Assembly: GCA_023411815.1 (NCBI GenBank)
Contig: JAEYOJ010000141.1
Span: 1 to 64,000, forward strand
Reading direction: 5' to 3'
Source: Pseudomonadota bacterium
GTDB taxonomy: Bacteria; Desulfobacterota; Desulfovibrionia; Desulfovibrionales; Desulfovibrionaceae
Length of the DNA: 64,000 nucleotides
Shown: in pieces, positions 63,845-64,000 of the stretch
Layout of the letters: each line of letters begins with the position of its first letter
How positions within the stretch are numbered: position 1 is the stretch's first letter
The notes under the pieces: model-generated
Databases searched by the model: none
What the model was told of the DNA's origin: nothing
Seen by the model: the letters and a program-made list of their open reading frames with translations, nothing else
Translations under genes and position numbers: made by a program

Positions 63845-63877
63845 GAACGGCCTCCTATTGTTTCAAATTTCACAAGC

Positions 63878-63905
63878 TTCTATCCTCTCGGTCCAGACCT
63901 GTCAA
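63878..63905 (-). promoter_or_regulatory. Candidate promoter of adk
   Basis: On the minus strand TTGACA (about 63900-63905) and TAGAAG (about 63878-63883) with 16-17 bases between, roughly 35 bases before the GTG start. The remaining bases to the window edge hold no gene I can support. Confidence 0.45.
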
Positions 63906-64000
63906 TGAAGGAACTGTCGCTATTTCGGTAAGGAAATATCAACCAGGAGAGAGCCTTCCTGTTTCGGGGAAGTGCTAGTGGCAAGAGCAGAGATATGTCA

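Overview
The window reads as chromosomal core DNA of a GC-rich, Gram-negative, anaerobic deltaproteobacterium of the Desulfovibrionales (Desulfovibrio or Desulfocurvibacter type). This placement is an inference from several features: a rubredoxin:oxygen-oxidoreductase-like flavodiiron protein; an adenylate kinase with the C-x5-H-x15-C-x2-C metal site known from Desulfovibrio gigas; tandem Desulfovibrio-type outer-membrane porins; a YedE/TusA/DUF3343 selenium-sulfur cluster; and an outer-membrane/lipid A operon headed by lysS. I see no phage, insertion sequence, integrase or CRISPR array.

Layout. 1-4406 (minus): pdxJ-acpS-nnr-CBS-tsaE-lysC, with lysC running off the left edge. 4571-7298: ugd, a small minus-strand gene, and a lone cheW with a terminator. 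7380-13994 (plus): mfd, a lipoprotein foldase, surA and a RodZ-like protein. 14001-18391: a long inverted repeat, recO, glyQ, glyS, then rpsT with its own promoter and tandem terminators. 18400-20116 is gene-poor, with two small orphan genes and tRNA-Ser(UGA). 20271-25895 (minus): an HD-domain protein with a glycosyltransferase, and upstream of them a five-gene selenium/sulfur cluster. 26363-26483: SRP RNA with a terminator. 26623-32303: ZupT-type transporter, periplasmic rhodanese overlapping a class I aldolase, divergent flavodiiron protein, EamA permease. 32366-39105 (minus): rpsF-rpsR-rplI-dnaB-paaK-DUF456-thrC-tlyA. 39166-42334 (minus): hisD-purC-fabI and a possible 29-residue membrane peptide. 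42467-45584 (minus): two tandem porins with matching promoters and a shared upstream element. 45699-47856: uvrC and tRNA-Asn(GUU). 47920-58053 (plus): lysS-lolC-lolD-bamA-skp-lpxD-fabZ-lpxA-lpxI. 58191-61515: ricT and metG. 61599-64000: ferredoxin-nitroreductase, a broken DUF2867-like gene, and adk.

How the genes work together. The 49.7-58.0 kb block is an envelope-assembly operon covering lipoprotein release, beta-barrel insertion, periplasmic chaperone, and the acylation and pyrophosphatase steps of lipid A. SurA and the lipoprotein foldase near 11-13 kb, and the porins near 43-45 kb, are natural clients or partners of that machinery. The 22.8-25.9 kb cluster combines a YedE transporter, a TusA-like persulfide/perselenide carrier, a DUF3343 carrier-like protein and an NnrD-like kinase. 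It is the best candidate here for a poorly described pathway. The clearest degenerate locus is the 62531-63044 pseudogene, with two frameshifts and one nonsense codon. All calls come from reading the sequence; no database search was run.
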